A stretch of 26,459 nt of DNA, from positions 1 to 26,459 of the forward strand of contig JAKJFB010000008.1 of the NCBI GenBank assembly GCA_022705125.1, in the 5' to 3' direction. Below are positions 1 through 8,223 of this stretch, piece by piece. The translations under genes were made by a program, and so were the position numbers. Source of the stretch: Pseudomonadota bacterium. GTDB lineage: Bacteria > Pseudomonadota > Gammaproteobacteria > Pseudomonadales > UBA5518. A model generated the notes under the pieces. The model made no database searches, was not told the DNA's origin, and worked only from the letters and a program-made list of their open reading frames with translations. Numbering within the stretch: the stretch's first letter is position 1; each line of letters opens with the position of its first letter.

Positions 1-18
1 GACGGGAGCGCACGATGA
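1..18 (+). CDS. 3' end of an upstream gene (partial), probably the partner ABC ATPase
   Basis: Frame 1 reads Asp-Gly-Ser-Ala-Arg and stops at TGA 16-18, overlapping the ATG of the next gene as ATGA. Such 4-base overlaps are typical of peptide-transporter operons, where an OppD/DppD-like ATPase gene precedes the OppF/DppF-like one. Only five codons are visible, so the identity is inferred from the neighbour alone. Confidence 0.4.
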   Translation, partial: DGSAR

Positions 19-971
19 CGCCGCTGCTCGATATCCGCGCGCTGCACACGCATTTTCGCACCGCGCGCGGCCAGACCGTGCGCGCGGTCGACGGCGTCTC
101 GCTCACGATCGCGCGCGACACCGTTACCGGGCTGGTCGGGGAGAGCGGCTCGGGCAAGTCCACGCTGGGCAAGACGCTGGTGGGACTGCTCGCGCCCAGC
201 GCCGGCGAGATACTCTACGCCGGCCGGCCGCTGCCGCGGCGCCACCGCCCCGCCGATTTCCGCCGCCAGGCACGCGCGATCCAGATGATCTTCCAGGATC
301 CCTACGCCTCGCTGAACCCGCGCATGACGGTGGGAGAGATCCTGTGCGAACCGTTGCGCCTGCAGGACGGCGGCGCGCGGCGCGAGCACCGCGAGCTCGC
401 GGCGCACTGGCTGGAGCGCGTCGGGCTCACCGCCGGCCACATGGGCCGCTATCCCCACGAATTCTCCGGTGGCCAGCGCCAGCGCATCGGCATCGCGCGC
501 GCGCTGATCCCCGGGCCGGAGTTCGTGGTCTGCGACGAGCCGATCTCGGCGCTGGACGTCTCGGTGCAGGCACAGATCGTGAACCTGCTGGAGGAGCTGC
601 GCGCGAGCCTGGGGCTCACGCTGCTGTTCATCGCGCACGACCTCGCGATGGTGCGCCACCTCTCGCAGCGCATCGCGGTGATGTACCTCGGCCGGCTGGT
701 CGAGGAAGGCCCCGCGGATGCGCTCTGGTCCGCGCCGCTGCACCCCTACACGCAACTGCTGGTGGCCGCGAACCCGGAACCCGATCCGCGCGCCGCACGG
801 GCCCGCGCGCACGTGCCGGCCAGCGGCGAGCCGCCCTCGCCGCTCGACGCCGTACCGGGCTGCGGCTTCGCGACGCGCTGCCCGCTCGCCACCGGGCGCT
901 GCCACGGCGAGGCGCCGCAGTTGCGCCCCGTTGCCGAGGGACGACTGGCCGCCTGCCACCTGCTCTCCTGA
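15..971 (+). CDS. Oligopeptide/dipeptide ABC transporter ATP-binding protein (OppF/DppF-like)
   Basis: This is an inner-membrane-associated ATPase that powers import of peptides or related solutes through an Opp/Dpp-type permease. The 318 residues match the usual size. Visible motifs are Walker A GESGSGKST (42-50), Q-loop Gln94 in FQDPYASLNP, ABC signature SGGQRQ (151-156), Walker B ending in D174-E175, and H-loop His208. The C-terminal oligo_HPY-type extension (about 232-316) carries the family's cysteine-rich motif with Cys283, Cys289, Cys296 and Cys314. ATG 15 follows GGGAG (4-8) and overlaps the upstream stop. The subfamily is clear. The substrate cannot be told, because the permease and binding-protein genes lie outside the window. 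Confidence 0.93.
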   Translation: MTPLLDIRALHTHFRTARGQTVRAVDGVSLTIARDTVTGLVGESGSGKSTLGKTLVGLLAPSAGEILYAGRPLPRRHRPADFRRQARAIQMIFQDPYASLNPRMTVGEILCEPLRLQDGGARREHRELAAHWLERVGLTAGHMGRYPHEFSGGQRQRIGIARALIPGPEFVVCDEPISALDVSVQAQIVNLLEELRASLGLTLLFIAHDLAMVRHLSQRIAVMYLGRLVEEGPADALWSAPLHPYTQLLVAANPEPDPRAARARAHVPASGEPPSPLDAVPGCGFATRCPLATGRCHGEAPQLRPVAEGRLAACHLLS

Positions 972-1236
972 TCCGCCCGGGACGGCGCGGCGGTATACCC
1001 CGTTCGGGGGATGCGGCGCGTTTATGCGGTACAAATCCTCCCGGAGAGCGGGGAGTGCTGTGCTAACCTCAGGTCAGACCGGCGCAGAACCGGTCACCCG
1101 CTACCCACGGACCATGTAAACGCCCGACAGAAGCGCCACCGTGCCGGCAGTCAGGAGTTCGCGGCCTCGCTCCGCTTGCGCGATGCCCCCACCCGACAGC
1201 CCGGAGGAGAGCAGGACCATCGACACCAGGGACATC
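972..1236 (+). other. Intergenic leader upstream of the ECF sigma factor
   Basis: About 265 bases separate the ABC ATPase from the sigma factor. A short inverted repeat, GACCGG (1077-1082) with CCGGTC (1090-1095) and a 7-base loop, lies in the leader. A TACAAAT stretch at 1030-1036 could be part of a housekeeping -10 element, but no convincing -35 partner is seen. No copy of the GAGG-N16-CGTCT element found at the two downstream sites is present. No terminator is evident after the ABC gene, so read-through is possible. I see no credible coding sequence here. Confidence 0.35.
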
Positions 1237-1752
1237 ATGGCCAAACGCCCCGGCGAGCTGCTGGAGACGCTGATCAGCAGCCAACGCAGCGCATTGGTGC
1301 GCTTCCTGAGCCGCAAGCTGGGCAGCATCGACGACGCCCAGGAAATCGCCCAGGACGCCTTCATGCGCCTGCACCGGCTCGAGCATGCCGACGACCTCGA
1401 GAACGCCCGCGCCTATCTGTTCCAGGTCGCCTCGAACATGGCCATCGACCAGCTGCGCCGGCGCAAGCTGCACGCGCGCTACCTGGAGGAAGAGGGCGCT
1501 CGGCTGCAGGACGACACCGCGCAGCAGGATCCGGGCACGCCGGAAGAGCTGGTGGCTGCACGCCAGCAGCTCGGGCTGATCTACCGCGCCATCGAGGACC
1601 TGCCGCTGCGCTGCCGCCAGGCGCTGATGCTGCACCGCGTGCGCGGACTGTCCTACGCCGAGATCGCCCGGGACATGGGGGTGTCGGTCAGCAGCGTGGA
1701 GAAATACATCCTCGAAGCGCTCAAGCACTGCCGCGAACACCTGATCCCCTGA
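1237..1752 (+). CDS. FecI-like ECF RNA polymerase sigma factor
   Basis: This 171-residue extracytoplasmic-function sigma factor directs RNA polymerase to a small set of promoters. Region 2 (about 16-80) contains the DDAQEIAQDAFMRL core-binding helix and an ARAYLFQVASNMAIDQLRR promoter-melting and -10 recognition segment. Region 4 (about 108-168) has the helix-turn-helix LSYAEIARDMGVSVSSVEKY that reads the -35. The order sigma, FecR, STN-TonB receptor is the diagnostic FecIRA arrangement. I chose ATG 1237, with AGGG (1228-1231) just upstream, because it gives the normal family length. A longer frame opens at GTG 1141, but its extra 32 residues look unlike a sigma N-terminus. The target genes are probably those behind the motifs at 1829 and 8224. 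Confidence 0.92.
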   Translation: MAKRPGELLETLISSQRSALVRFLSRKLGSIDDAQEIAQDAFMRLHRLEHADDLENARAYLFQVASNMAIDQLRRRKLHARYLEEEGARLQDDTAQQDPGTPEELVAARQQLGLIYRAIEDLPLRCRQALMLHRVRGLSYAEIARDMGVSVSSVEKYILEALKHCREHLIP

Positions 1753-1828
1753 GCCTGCCGGTACCGGTGCCGGCACTGGCCCGCATGGCACCCCCGACGA
1801 ATGTGCGAATTTCTTCCCCCGAATGGCG

Positions 1829-1857
1829 GAGGTATTTCGGCTTTCGTTCGTCTTAGG
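1829..1857 (+). promoter_or_regulatory. Candidate ECF-sigma promoter for the fecR-receptor-sulfotransferase operon
   Basis: GAGG (1829-1832) is followed after exactly 16 bases by CGTCT (1849-1853), within TTCGTTCGTCTTAGG (1843-1857). The spacing and the CGTC-type -10 fit ECF-sigma promoters. The same arrangement recurs at 8224-8252 with 14 of 15 bases identical over the -10 block. An ATTTCTT tract about 40 bases upstream of CGTCT occurs at both sites. It sits between the sigma gene and fecR, so it would autoregulate the receptor operon without including the sigma gene itself. Confidence 0.55.
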
Positions 1858-1891
1858 CTGTGAGAAGAAGCACAAGACACGTACGCACGCG

Positions 1892-2878
1892 ATGATCCGG
1901 CAGGATCCGGAGTGGAAAACCGCAGTGACCCGCACGACCCCAGCACAGCACCAAGCGCTCGACCAGGCCGCCGCCTGGATCGCGCGCCTGCGCGCGGACG
2001 ACGTCAGCGCCGGGGACCGCGCGCGGTTCGCCTGCTGGCTGAGCGAGGATGCCGGCAACGCGGCCGCCTTCGACCGCATGCTGGAGCTGTGGTCGGATCT
2101 CGGCGTGCTGCGCGCGCTGCCGATCGAGATCCCCCGCACCGCGCGCGCGCGGCGCTGGCAGCTGCCGCTCGGCCTTGCCGCCGCGGCCGCGGTGGCGGCG
2201 CTGCTGGTCCTGCCGCGCGGTGCCGAGCCGCCGGCGCTGGAACTGCGCACCCCGGTGGGCGGATTCCAGCAGCTGCGGCTCGCCGACGGCAGCGAGATCA
2301 CGCTGAACACCGACACCGCGCTCAGCGTGGCGCTGCGCGACGAGACGCGTACCGCGACCATGGATCACGGCGAGGTCTTCTTCAGCGTGGCACCCGATGC
2401 CGCGCGACCCTTCAGCGCGGTATGCGGCGAGGCCAGCGTCACGGTGCTGGGCACCGCCTTCGGCGCCACCTGCGACAGCGGGGGCATGTCCGTGGTGGTG
2501 ACCCACGGGCGCGTGCGCTTCGCGACGCGCGTCGGCGCCGGCGCCTCGCGCGAGCTCGGCGCCGGCGATGCCGTGCGCTACGACCGGCAGGACAACCTCG
2601 CCGAGATCAGCCGGGTCGACGCGGACAAGGCGCTCGCCTGGCAGCAGCGCCGGTTCGTGTTCGAGGACGTCCCGCTCGCCGAGGTGATCGGCGAACTGCA
2701 GCGCTACATGGAGCCCGCCCTGCGCCTCGCCGATCCCGCGGCCGGCACGATCCGCGTCTCCGGCGTGTTCAGTACCGCCGAGCCCCGGCTCACCCTCGCG
2801 GCGCTGGAACAGAGCCTGGGCCTCGCCGTGACCGGCCCCGAACAGGGTCCGCTGCTGATCTCCCGCCGCACGGACTGA
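1892..2878 (+). CDS. FecR-family anti-sigma/signal-transducing inner-membrane protein
   Basis: FecR proteins hold a FecI-type sigma factor in check, or activate it, and receive the signal in the periplasm from the STN domain of a TonB receptor. The 328 residues show the expected order. A cytoplasmic DUF4880-like segment (about 20-70, with QAAAWIARLRA and ARFACWLSED) comes first, then one transmembrane helix after basic residues (about 90-107). A FecR domain follows (about 117-210, including GEVFFSVAPDAARPF), and then a C-terminal STN-like/DUF4974 segment (about 253-325). The start is uncertain. ATG 1892 has no strong ribosome site, and GTG 1925 (preceded by GGAG at 1907-1910) would still keep the whole DUF4880 segment. 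The gene follows the sigma gene by 139 bases, a gap that holds the candidate ECF promoter. Confidence 0.88.
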   Translation: MIRQDPEWKTAVTRTTPAQHQALDQAAAWIARLRADDVSAGDRARFACWLSEDAGNAAAFDRMLELWSDLGVLRALPIEIPRTARARRWQLPLGLAAAAAVAALLVLPRGAEPPALELRTPVGGFQQLRLADGSEITLNTDTALSVALRDETRTATMDHGEVFFSVAPDAARPFSAVCGEASVTVLGTAFGATCDSGGMSVVVTHGRVRFATRVGAGASRELGAGDAVRYDRQDNLAEISRVDADKALAWQQRRFVFEDVPLAEVIGELQRYMEPALRLADPAAGTIRVSGVFSTAEPRLTLAALEQSLGLAVTGPEQGPLLISRRTD

Positions 2879-2981
2879 GAGCCCGGCAATCCGACGCGCC
2901 ATCCCCGGCCTGTTTTGTTATCGTTCGGCCACTGGCGGCATCCCCCATTCCGGGCGGATATTGCGTTGGCGACGGAAACAG
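2879..2981 (+). other. Intergenic gap between fecR and the STN receptor
   Basis: A 103-base gap with no convincing terminator. It contains TCGTTCG (2921-2927), the same 7-mer found in the two candidate ECF promoters. Here, however, the bases after it (GCC) do not match the -10, and the position where GAGG would fall reads CGGC. It may be a degenerate site or chance. Confidence 0.25.
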
Positions 2982-5978
2982 ATGCCGGGGAGCGGTTCTC
3001 ATCACCAGCCTGCACGACGTGGCCCGCGACGGCGCGCGCTGGGCCTGTTGCTGGGCATTTCCCTGGCCACGGCCGTCCTGGCCGACACCGAGGCCCGCGT
3101 GCAGTTCGCCGTCCCGGCGAGCACCCTGCCCGCGGCGCTGATCGAACTGGCCCGCCAGGCGCAGCTGTCGCTGGTGTTCGCGACCGCCAACGTGCCGAGC
3201 AACCCCACCGTCGCGATCACCGGCACGCTCAGCCCGCGCCAGGCGCTGGAGCGGCTGCTCGAGGGCAGCGGCCTGGTGCCGGCCTACCTCGGTGACAACG
3301 TGGTCTCGATCGGACCGCCCTGCAACAGCGCGGCGGATTGCGCGCCCGCGGCTGCGCAACCCGGCACGGAGGCGGAGCGTTACGTGGACGCCCGCGTGAT
3401 CGAACAGATCATCGTGCGCGAACAGCTGCGCACCGGCTCGCACATCAAGCAGGCGAACTACCTCGGCTCGGGGCCCGTGCACGTGCTGGGCGCCCCGGAG
3501 ATCGAGGCGAGCGGCGCGCAGAGCCTCGGCGACCTGCTGCGCTTCATGCCCGCGGTGATCGGCAACCAGACCAGCACCGCGGTCAGCAACGGCGGCGACG
3601 GCACCGCGACCGTGACGCTGCGCGGGCTGCCCGCGGGCAACACGCTGGTGCTGGTCAACGGCCGGCGCTCCAGCGCCGGCGGCCTGGCCGGGGACGCCTT
3701 CGACCTCAACACGCTGGCCCCCGCCGCGGTGGAGCGCATCGAGATATTGAAGGAAGGCGCCTCGGCGGTGTACGGCTCGGATGCCATCGCGGGCGTGGTG
3801 AACATCATCATGAAGAGCGGCTATGACGGCGTGCAGCTCGGCACGCAGTACGGCAGCACGCAGCGCGGCGACCGCGCCACGCGCAGCACCAGCCTGCTCG
3901 CGGGCAACACCTGGTCGCGCGGATCGCTGCTGTTCGCGGCCACGGTCTTCGAGCAGGACCCGTTGTGGAGCCGCGACCGTGCGGTGTCGCGCCATGCCGA
4001 CGGCCGCCCCCGCGGGGGCGCGGACCTGCGCTCCAGCGCCACACCGGCGGCGCGCTTCGATGTCGACGGCAACACGCTGACGCTGGACGGCACGGCCGAC
4101 GGCACACGCCCCGGGGACTTTCGCGCCGCCTCCGACGAGGACCTCTACGACTTTCGCGAGTTCACCTCGGCCCTGGTGCCCTCCGAGCGCAGCAATGTCT
4201 ACGCGAGCGCGCAGCTGGACCTGAACGAGCGCACCGCGGCGATCGCGGAATTCGGCTTCGCGGACAACGAGTCCGAGGCCACGCTGGCCCCCACGCCGGT
4301 ATTCACGGCCTTCGAGAGCCTGCCGCTGACGGTCTCCGCGGCGAATGCGTACAACCCCTTCGGCACGGACATCACGGACCTGCGCCGGCGCTTCGTCGAA
4401 CTCGGCGCGCGCGAGCAGCTGAATCGCTCGCAGACCGCGCGCACCGTGCTGGGGCTGGAAGGGCTGGCGGGCAGCAACTGGGAGTGGGACGCGACGTGGC
4501 ACTGGAGCCGCACCGAGAGCGAGGAGATCCTCGAGCGCCTGATCGACGGCGACCGGCTGCAGCATGGCATCGGCCCCGCCGCGGATTGTCGCGCCGACGC
4601 CGGCTGCGTGCCGGTGAACCTGTTCGGCCCGCCCGGCTCGGTCGATGCGCGGCAGCTGGACTACCTGCGCGCCGCAACGCAGGTGAGCGGCCAGTCCAGG
4701 CTGTACGGGCTGGAGGCCAACGTCTCCGGGCCACTCGCGAGCCACGCGGCCGGCGAGATAGTGCTCGCCGCCGGCGCCAGCTGGCGCCACGAATCCACCG
4801 CCTCGCACACCGAACCGGGCAACCCCGCCCATGCGCTGGGCGGCAGCGATATCAGCGCGGCCTCGGGCAACCGCTCGGTGGGAGAGGGCTGGGGCGAAGT
4901 GCTGGTACCGCTATGGGCCGACGGCGAGGACGCTCACCGCGTGGACCTGGACCTGGCCGGGCGCTACTCGCACTACAGCGATTTCGGCCACACCGCCAAC
5001 GGCAAGCTCGGCCTGCGCCTGCGACCGGTGCCGAGCGTCCTGCTGCGCGGCACCTGGTCGCAGGGATTCCGCGCACCCTCGCTGCTCGATCTCTACGAAA
5101 CCGGCCAGCACACGCAGGCTTTCCTCACCGACCCCTGCGCGGTGGCCGCGAACGTCGGCACGCTGCCCGGCTGCGCGCTGCCCGGCGACCCCACGCGCAC
5201 GCAGTACCTCGCGGTGATCGGCGGCAACGCCGAGCTCGAGGCCGAGCAGTCGAACAGCCTGACCGCCGGCCTGGTCTGGACGCCCGCCGGTGCGCCCGGA
5301 CTGATGGTCGCGCTGGATGCCTTTCGCATCGAGCAGCGCGACGTGGTCGATGCCAGCGCGCAGTACATCCTCGACCTGAACGCGCGCAGCGGCGCCTTCG
5401 CCGAACGCGTGCTGCGCGATGCCGAGGGCAACCTGCAGCGCGTCAACGCCACCAACATCAATGTCGGCGAGCGCCAGGTCGCGGGGGCGGACCTCGACCT
5501 GCGCTACCGCCTGCCCGCGCTGCCCGTCGGCCGGCTGACGCTGTCGCTGGAAACCTCGTACATCCACGAATACCTCGACCAGCTCGACCCCTCGGCGCCT
5601 AGCGAGGACATCACGGGCCAGTTCGCCGACGAGGCATCGGGCGGCATGGGCGCCATTCCGCAATGGAAGTCGCGCCTCGGGCTGCAATGGAGCCGCGCGC
5701 ACTGGGAGGCGAGCTACCGCCTGTACTATGCGAGCGCGCTGAAGGAACAGGTACCCAACTCCATGCGCCGGCGCGAGATCGACGACTGGCTGGTGCACGA
5801 TGTTCAGCTGGTGCGCCAGTTCGGGCTGCTCGAGGGCCTGCGCGTGGCCCTCGGCATCGACAACGTGCTGGATCGCGCGGCGCCCTTCTCCGCCTCGGCC
5901 TTCAATGACAACGTCGATGGCCGCACCCACGATCTGCGCGGCCGTTACTGGTACGCCAGGCTGACCCAGGAATTCTGA
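2982..5978 (+). CDS. TonB-dependent outer-membrane receptor with N-terminal STN signalling domain (FecA-type transducer)
   Basis: This is an energy-dependent outer-membrane importer that also signals to FecR. In the 998-residue product a basic, hydrophobic signal peptide ends near AVLA (31-34). An STN (secretin/TonB short N-terminal) domain spans about 39-110, starting VQFAVPASTLPAALIELA. A TonB-box-like EQIIVRE lies at 141-147, and the plug at about 160-275 holds the hallmark VERIEILKEGASAVYGSDAIAG. The rest is a 22-strand-type barrel ending in Phe. ATG 2982 is chosen because it gives a good signal peptide. TTG 2961 is in frame but adds only seven residues. The substrate is not readable: FecA-like systems often take iron complexes, but no iron-box or siderophore genes are nearby. 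The sulfotransferase gene starts two bases after the stop, so the two are likely co-translated. Confidence 0.93.
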   Translation: MPGSGSHHQPARRGPRRRALGLLLGISLATAVLADTEARVQFAVPASTLPAALIELARQAQLSLVFATANVPSNPTVAITGTLSPRQALERLLEGSGLVPAYLGDNVVSIGPPCNSAADCAPAAAQPGTEAERYVDARVIEQIIVREQLRTGSHIKQANYLGSGPVHVLGAPEIEASGAQSLGDLLRFMPAVIGNQTSTAVSNGGDGTATVTLRGLPAGNTLVLVNGRRSSAGGLAGDAFDLNTLAPAAVERIEILKEGASAVYGSDAIAGVVNIIMKSGYDGVQLGTQYGSTQRGDRATRSTSLLAGNTWSRGSLLFAATVFEQDPLWSRDRAVSRHADGRPRGGADLRSSATPAARFDVDGNTLTLDGTADGTRPGDFRAASDEDLYDFREFTSALVPSERSNVYASAQLDLNERTAAIAEFGFADNESEATLAPTPVFTAFESLPLTVSAANAYNPFGTDITDLRRRFVELGAREQLNRSQTARTVLGLEGLAGSNWEWDATWHWSRTESEEILERLIDGDRLQHGIGPAADCRADAGCVPVNLFGPPGSVDARQLDYLRAATQVSGQSRLYGLEANVSGPLASHAAGEIVLAAGASWRHESTASHTEPGNPAHALGGSDISAASGNRSVGEGWGEVLVPLWADGEDAHRVDLDLAGRYSHYSDFGHTANGKLGLRLRPVPSVLLRGTWSQGFRAPSLLDLYETGQHTQAFLTDPCAVAANVGTLPGCALPGDPTRTQYLAVIGGNAELEAEQSNSLTAGLVWTPAGAPGLMVALDAFRIEQRDVVDASAQYILDLNARSGAFAERVLRDAEGNLQRVNATNINVGERQVAGADLDLRYRLPALPVGRLTLSLETSYIHEYLDQLDPSAPSEDITGQFADEASGGMGAIPQWKSRLGLQWSRAHWEASYRLYYASALKEQVPNSMRRREIDDWLVHDVQLVRQFGLLEGLRVALGIDNVLDRAAPFSASAFNDNVDGRTHDLRGRYWYARLTQEF

Positions 5979-5980
5979 GC

Positions 5981-7657
5981 ATGAGCGCACGCACCCGGCA
6001 CCTCGAGGCGGCACGGCGCTTCCAGGGCCTGAACCAGCCGGCGGCAGCCGAGGCAGCGTGCCGCGAACTGCTCGCGCGGGAACCCGGGGACCGCGAAGCG
6101 CTGGAGCTGCTCGCCTGGGCGCTGGTGCAGCGCGGCGAGCTCCACGGCGCGCTCGACGCGCTGCAGGCGCTGAGCCGCGCCTGGCCCGCCGAGCCCCGCT
6201 ATCTCACGAAGCTGGCGGAGCTCGCGCTGCGCACCGGCGCGAGCGGGCTCGCGCGCGCGGCCTACGAGCGACTGATCGCCATGCACCCGCGCGTGCCGCT
6301 GTTCCGCTACCTGTTCGCCAAGGTGCTCACGGAGGCCAACGCGCCGCGCGCGGCGCTGGCCGAGTACGCGCGCGCGCTGGAGCTGGGCATCGATCAGCCC
6401 GAGGAAACGCTGGTGTGCATGGCCAGCCTGCACAGCGCGCTGCACGAGACCGCGCAGGCCGAGGCCTTGCTGCAGCGCGCGACCGGGTGCAAGCCCGACT
6501 ATGTGCCGGCACTCTTCAACCTGGCCACGCTGGTCGAGGAACGCGGCGAGCGCGCCACGGCACTCGCACTCTACGAGCGCGTCATCGCGCTCGACCCGGG
6601 TTTCGAGCAGGTCTTCGCGCGCGTGGCGCAGCTGCGCAGCTTCGAGCGCGCCGACGATCCGCTGATCGCGCGCATGCTGGCCGAGCTGGAGTCACCGGCG
6701 CTCTCGCCGGGGGCGCGCGAGAGCCTGCACTACGGCCTCGGCAAGGCCTACGACGACTGCGCCGAGTACGTACGCGCCTTCCGGCATTACGCCGCCGCGA
6801 ATGCGCTGAGCCGCTCACGCGTGCCTCCCTACGACCCTGCCGCGCAGGAGCGCCTCATCGACGCGATCATCACGCAGTGCTCGCGCGAGTGGTTCGAGCG
6901 CGTGGAGCCGGTAGCGGACGCGAGCCCGGTGTTCATCTGCGGGATGTTCCGCTCCGGCACCACGCTGATCGAGCAGGTGCTGGGCTCGCACCCCTCGATC
7001 ACCACGGGCGGCGAGCTGGTGTACTTCCCGCGCCGTGTCGCCGCCGACATCGTGCCCTACCCCGCGGCGCTCGCATCGATCGCGCCCGCGGTGCTCCAGG
7101 CGATTGGCAGCGGCTACCTCGACTACCTGCGCGAGTCCTTCCCCGGGGCCGCGCGCGTGACCGACAAACGCCCCGACAACTTCCTCTATCTCGGGTTGAT
7201 CAAGGCGTTGTTTCCGCGCGCGCGCATCGTGTACGCCAGCCGCAACGTGCTCGACAACGCGCTGTCGCTCTGGGCCCAGAACCTCGATGCGCGCTTCAAC
7301 TACGCCAACGACCTGCGCCACATCGTGCACTACAACGCCCAGCTGCAGCGGCTGATGGCGCACTGGGGCACGCTGTTCGGCGAGGACATCCTCGAGGTGA
7401 ACTACGACCGCTTCGTGGCCGACCAGCGGCCACAGACGGCGCGCCTGCTCGGGTTCTGCGGCCTGGACTGGAGCGACGCGGCGCTGCGCTTTCACGAGCG
7501 CGACAGCACGGTGCGCACCGCGAGCCTGTGGCAGGTGCGCCAGCCGCTGTACCAGCGCTCCTCGGGCCGCTGGCGGCATTACCGCGACGAGCTCGGCGAA
7601 ATCCTCGACTACCTGCGCGAGCTGGGCCTGGCCGGGATGGCCGAGGACCCGGCCTGA
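5981..7657 (+). CDS. TPR-repeat sulfotransferase (Sulfotransfer_3-type)
   Basis: The enzyme is predicted to transfer sulfate from PAPS to a hydroxyl or tyrosine acceptor. Of its 558 residues, about 1-215 form TPR helices, for example residues 25-60, 85-105, 120-135 and 175-205. The catalytic domain begins near 315. The 5'-phosphosulfate loop is VFICGMFRSGTTLIE (317-331), with the RSGTT core intact. The segment TDKRPDNF followed by ARIVYASRNVLDNALS (about 394-429) corresponds to the 3'-phosphate-binding region. No signal peptide is seen, so it acts in the cytoplasm, with the TPRs probably docking the acceptor. ATG 5981 lies two bases after the receptor stop (TGAGCATG), which implies translational coupling. 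The acceptor is unknown; a protein or peptide substrate is plausible but unproven. Confidence 0.9.
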   Translation: MSARTRHLEAARRFQGLNQPAAAEAACRELLAREPGDREALELLAWALVQRGELHGALDALQALSRAWPAEPRYLTKLAELALRTGASGLARAAYERLIAMHPRVPLFRYLFAKVLTEANAPRAALAEYARALELGIDQPEETLVCMASLHSALHETAQAEALLQRATGCKPDYVPALFNLATLVEERGERATALALYERVIALDPGFEQVFARVAQLRSFERADDPLIARMLAELESPALSPGARESLHYGLGKAYDDCAEYVRAFRHYAAANALSRSRVPPYDPAAQERLIDAIITQCSREWFERVEPVADASPVFICGMFRSGTTLIEQVLGSHPSITTGGELVYFPRRVAADIVPYPAALASIAPAVLQAIGSGYLDYLRESFPGAARVTDKRPDNFLYLGLIKALFPRARIVYASRNVLDNALSLWAQNLDARFNYANDLRHIVHYNAQLQRLMAHWGTLFGEDILEVNYDRFVADQRPQTARLLGFCGLDWSDAALRFHERDSTVRTASLWQVRQPLYQRSSGRWRHYRDELGEILDYLRELGLAGMAEDPA

Positions 7658-7695
7658 GCCCGTATTTCTCCTTCATCGAACAGGAACAGCCACCA

Positions 7696-8178
7696 ATGCA
7701 CGCTCCGCGACGCCCGCTTCTGCACGCACTGCTGCTCGCCACCGCCCTGCTCGGCGCCAACGCCGGCCACGCCGCGGGGGCGCCCGACGTGCGCGAGCTC
7801 ATGAGCGCGGAAGAATTCGGCGCCGCCGGGCTGGGCCGGCTGACGCCCGCGGAGATCGAGGCGCTGAACGCCTGGCTGATCCGCTACACCGCCGGGGAAG
7901 CGCCGGTGCTGCGCGCGAGCAGCCCCGCCGTGCGCGAGGAGGTGCGCAAGAGCGAGGCCACCGTTATCCGCAGCCGCATCGCCGGCCCGTTCGCGGGCTG
8001 GAGCGGGCGTACGCTGTTTCGCCTCGAGAACGGCCAGGTCTGGCAGCAGCGCATGAGCGGGAGCTGGCGCCACCGCGCGGACTCGCCCGAGGTCGAGATC
8101 CGAAAGAACCTGCTCGGCATGTGGGAAATGCGCGTGCTCGAAAGCGGGCGCCAGGTCGGGGTGACGCGGATCGAGTGA
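7696..8178 (+). CDS. Small exported protein of unknown function, linked to TPR-sulfotransferase
   Basis: A 160-residue protein with a Sec-type signal peptide (basic start, hydrophobic core about 8-20, likely cleavage after GHA or HAA near 26-27). The mature part has an acidic helical segment, MSAEEFGAAGLGRLTPAEIEALN (36-58). A likely beta-rich half follows, containing AGWSGRTLFRLENGQVWQQ (about 100-118) and ending in VGVTRIE. It has a single tyrosine (Tyr64) and no cysteine. I do not recognise a named family with certainty. Its ATG follows the sulfotransferase stop by 38 bases, with AGGA (7682-7685) upstream, so it is probably the last gene of the receptor operon. It could be an acceptor, chaperone or accessory envelope protein; nothing in the sequence decides. 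Confidence 0.82.
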   Translation: MHAPRRPLLHALLLATALLGANAGHAAGAPDVRELMSAEEFGAAGLGRLTPAEIEALNAWLIRYTAGEAPVLRASSPAVREEVRKSEATVIRSRIAGPFAGWSGRTLFRLENGQVWQQRMSGSWRHRADSPEVEIRKNLLGMWEMRVLESGRQVGVTRIE

Positions 8179-8223
8179 TGGCGGCGGCGGTAATTTTTCA
8201 CATTTCTTTCGTGGTCACCGATT

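Noticed and set aside
1077..1095. Possible cobalamin-type riboswitch in the sigma leader
   Set aside because: Only a 6-bp stem is visible; the conserved B12-box and pseudoknot loops are not found.
1101..1364. Small minus-strand frame whose C-terminal half looks like a membrane helix
   Set aside because: Half of it lies antisense to the sigma factor, and there is no ribosome site at either possible Met. The hydrophobic look probably comes from the complementary codons.
2790..4832. 680-codon minus-strand open frame opposite the STN receptor and fecR end
   Set aside because: Same GC-driven shadow pattern; it crosses two well-supported plus-strand genes and has low-complexity composition.
6058..7695. 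Long plus-strand frame overlapping the sulfotransferase in another frame
   Set aside because: Only its 3' part (7696-8178) is a real gene with ribosome site and signal peptide. The upstream part is Arg/Ala-rich shadow of the sulfotransferase.
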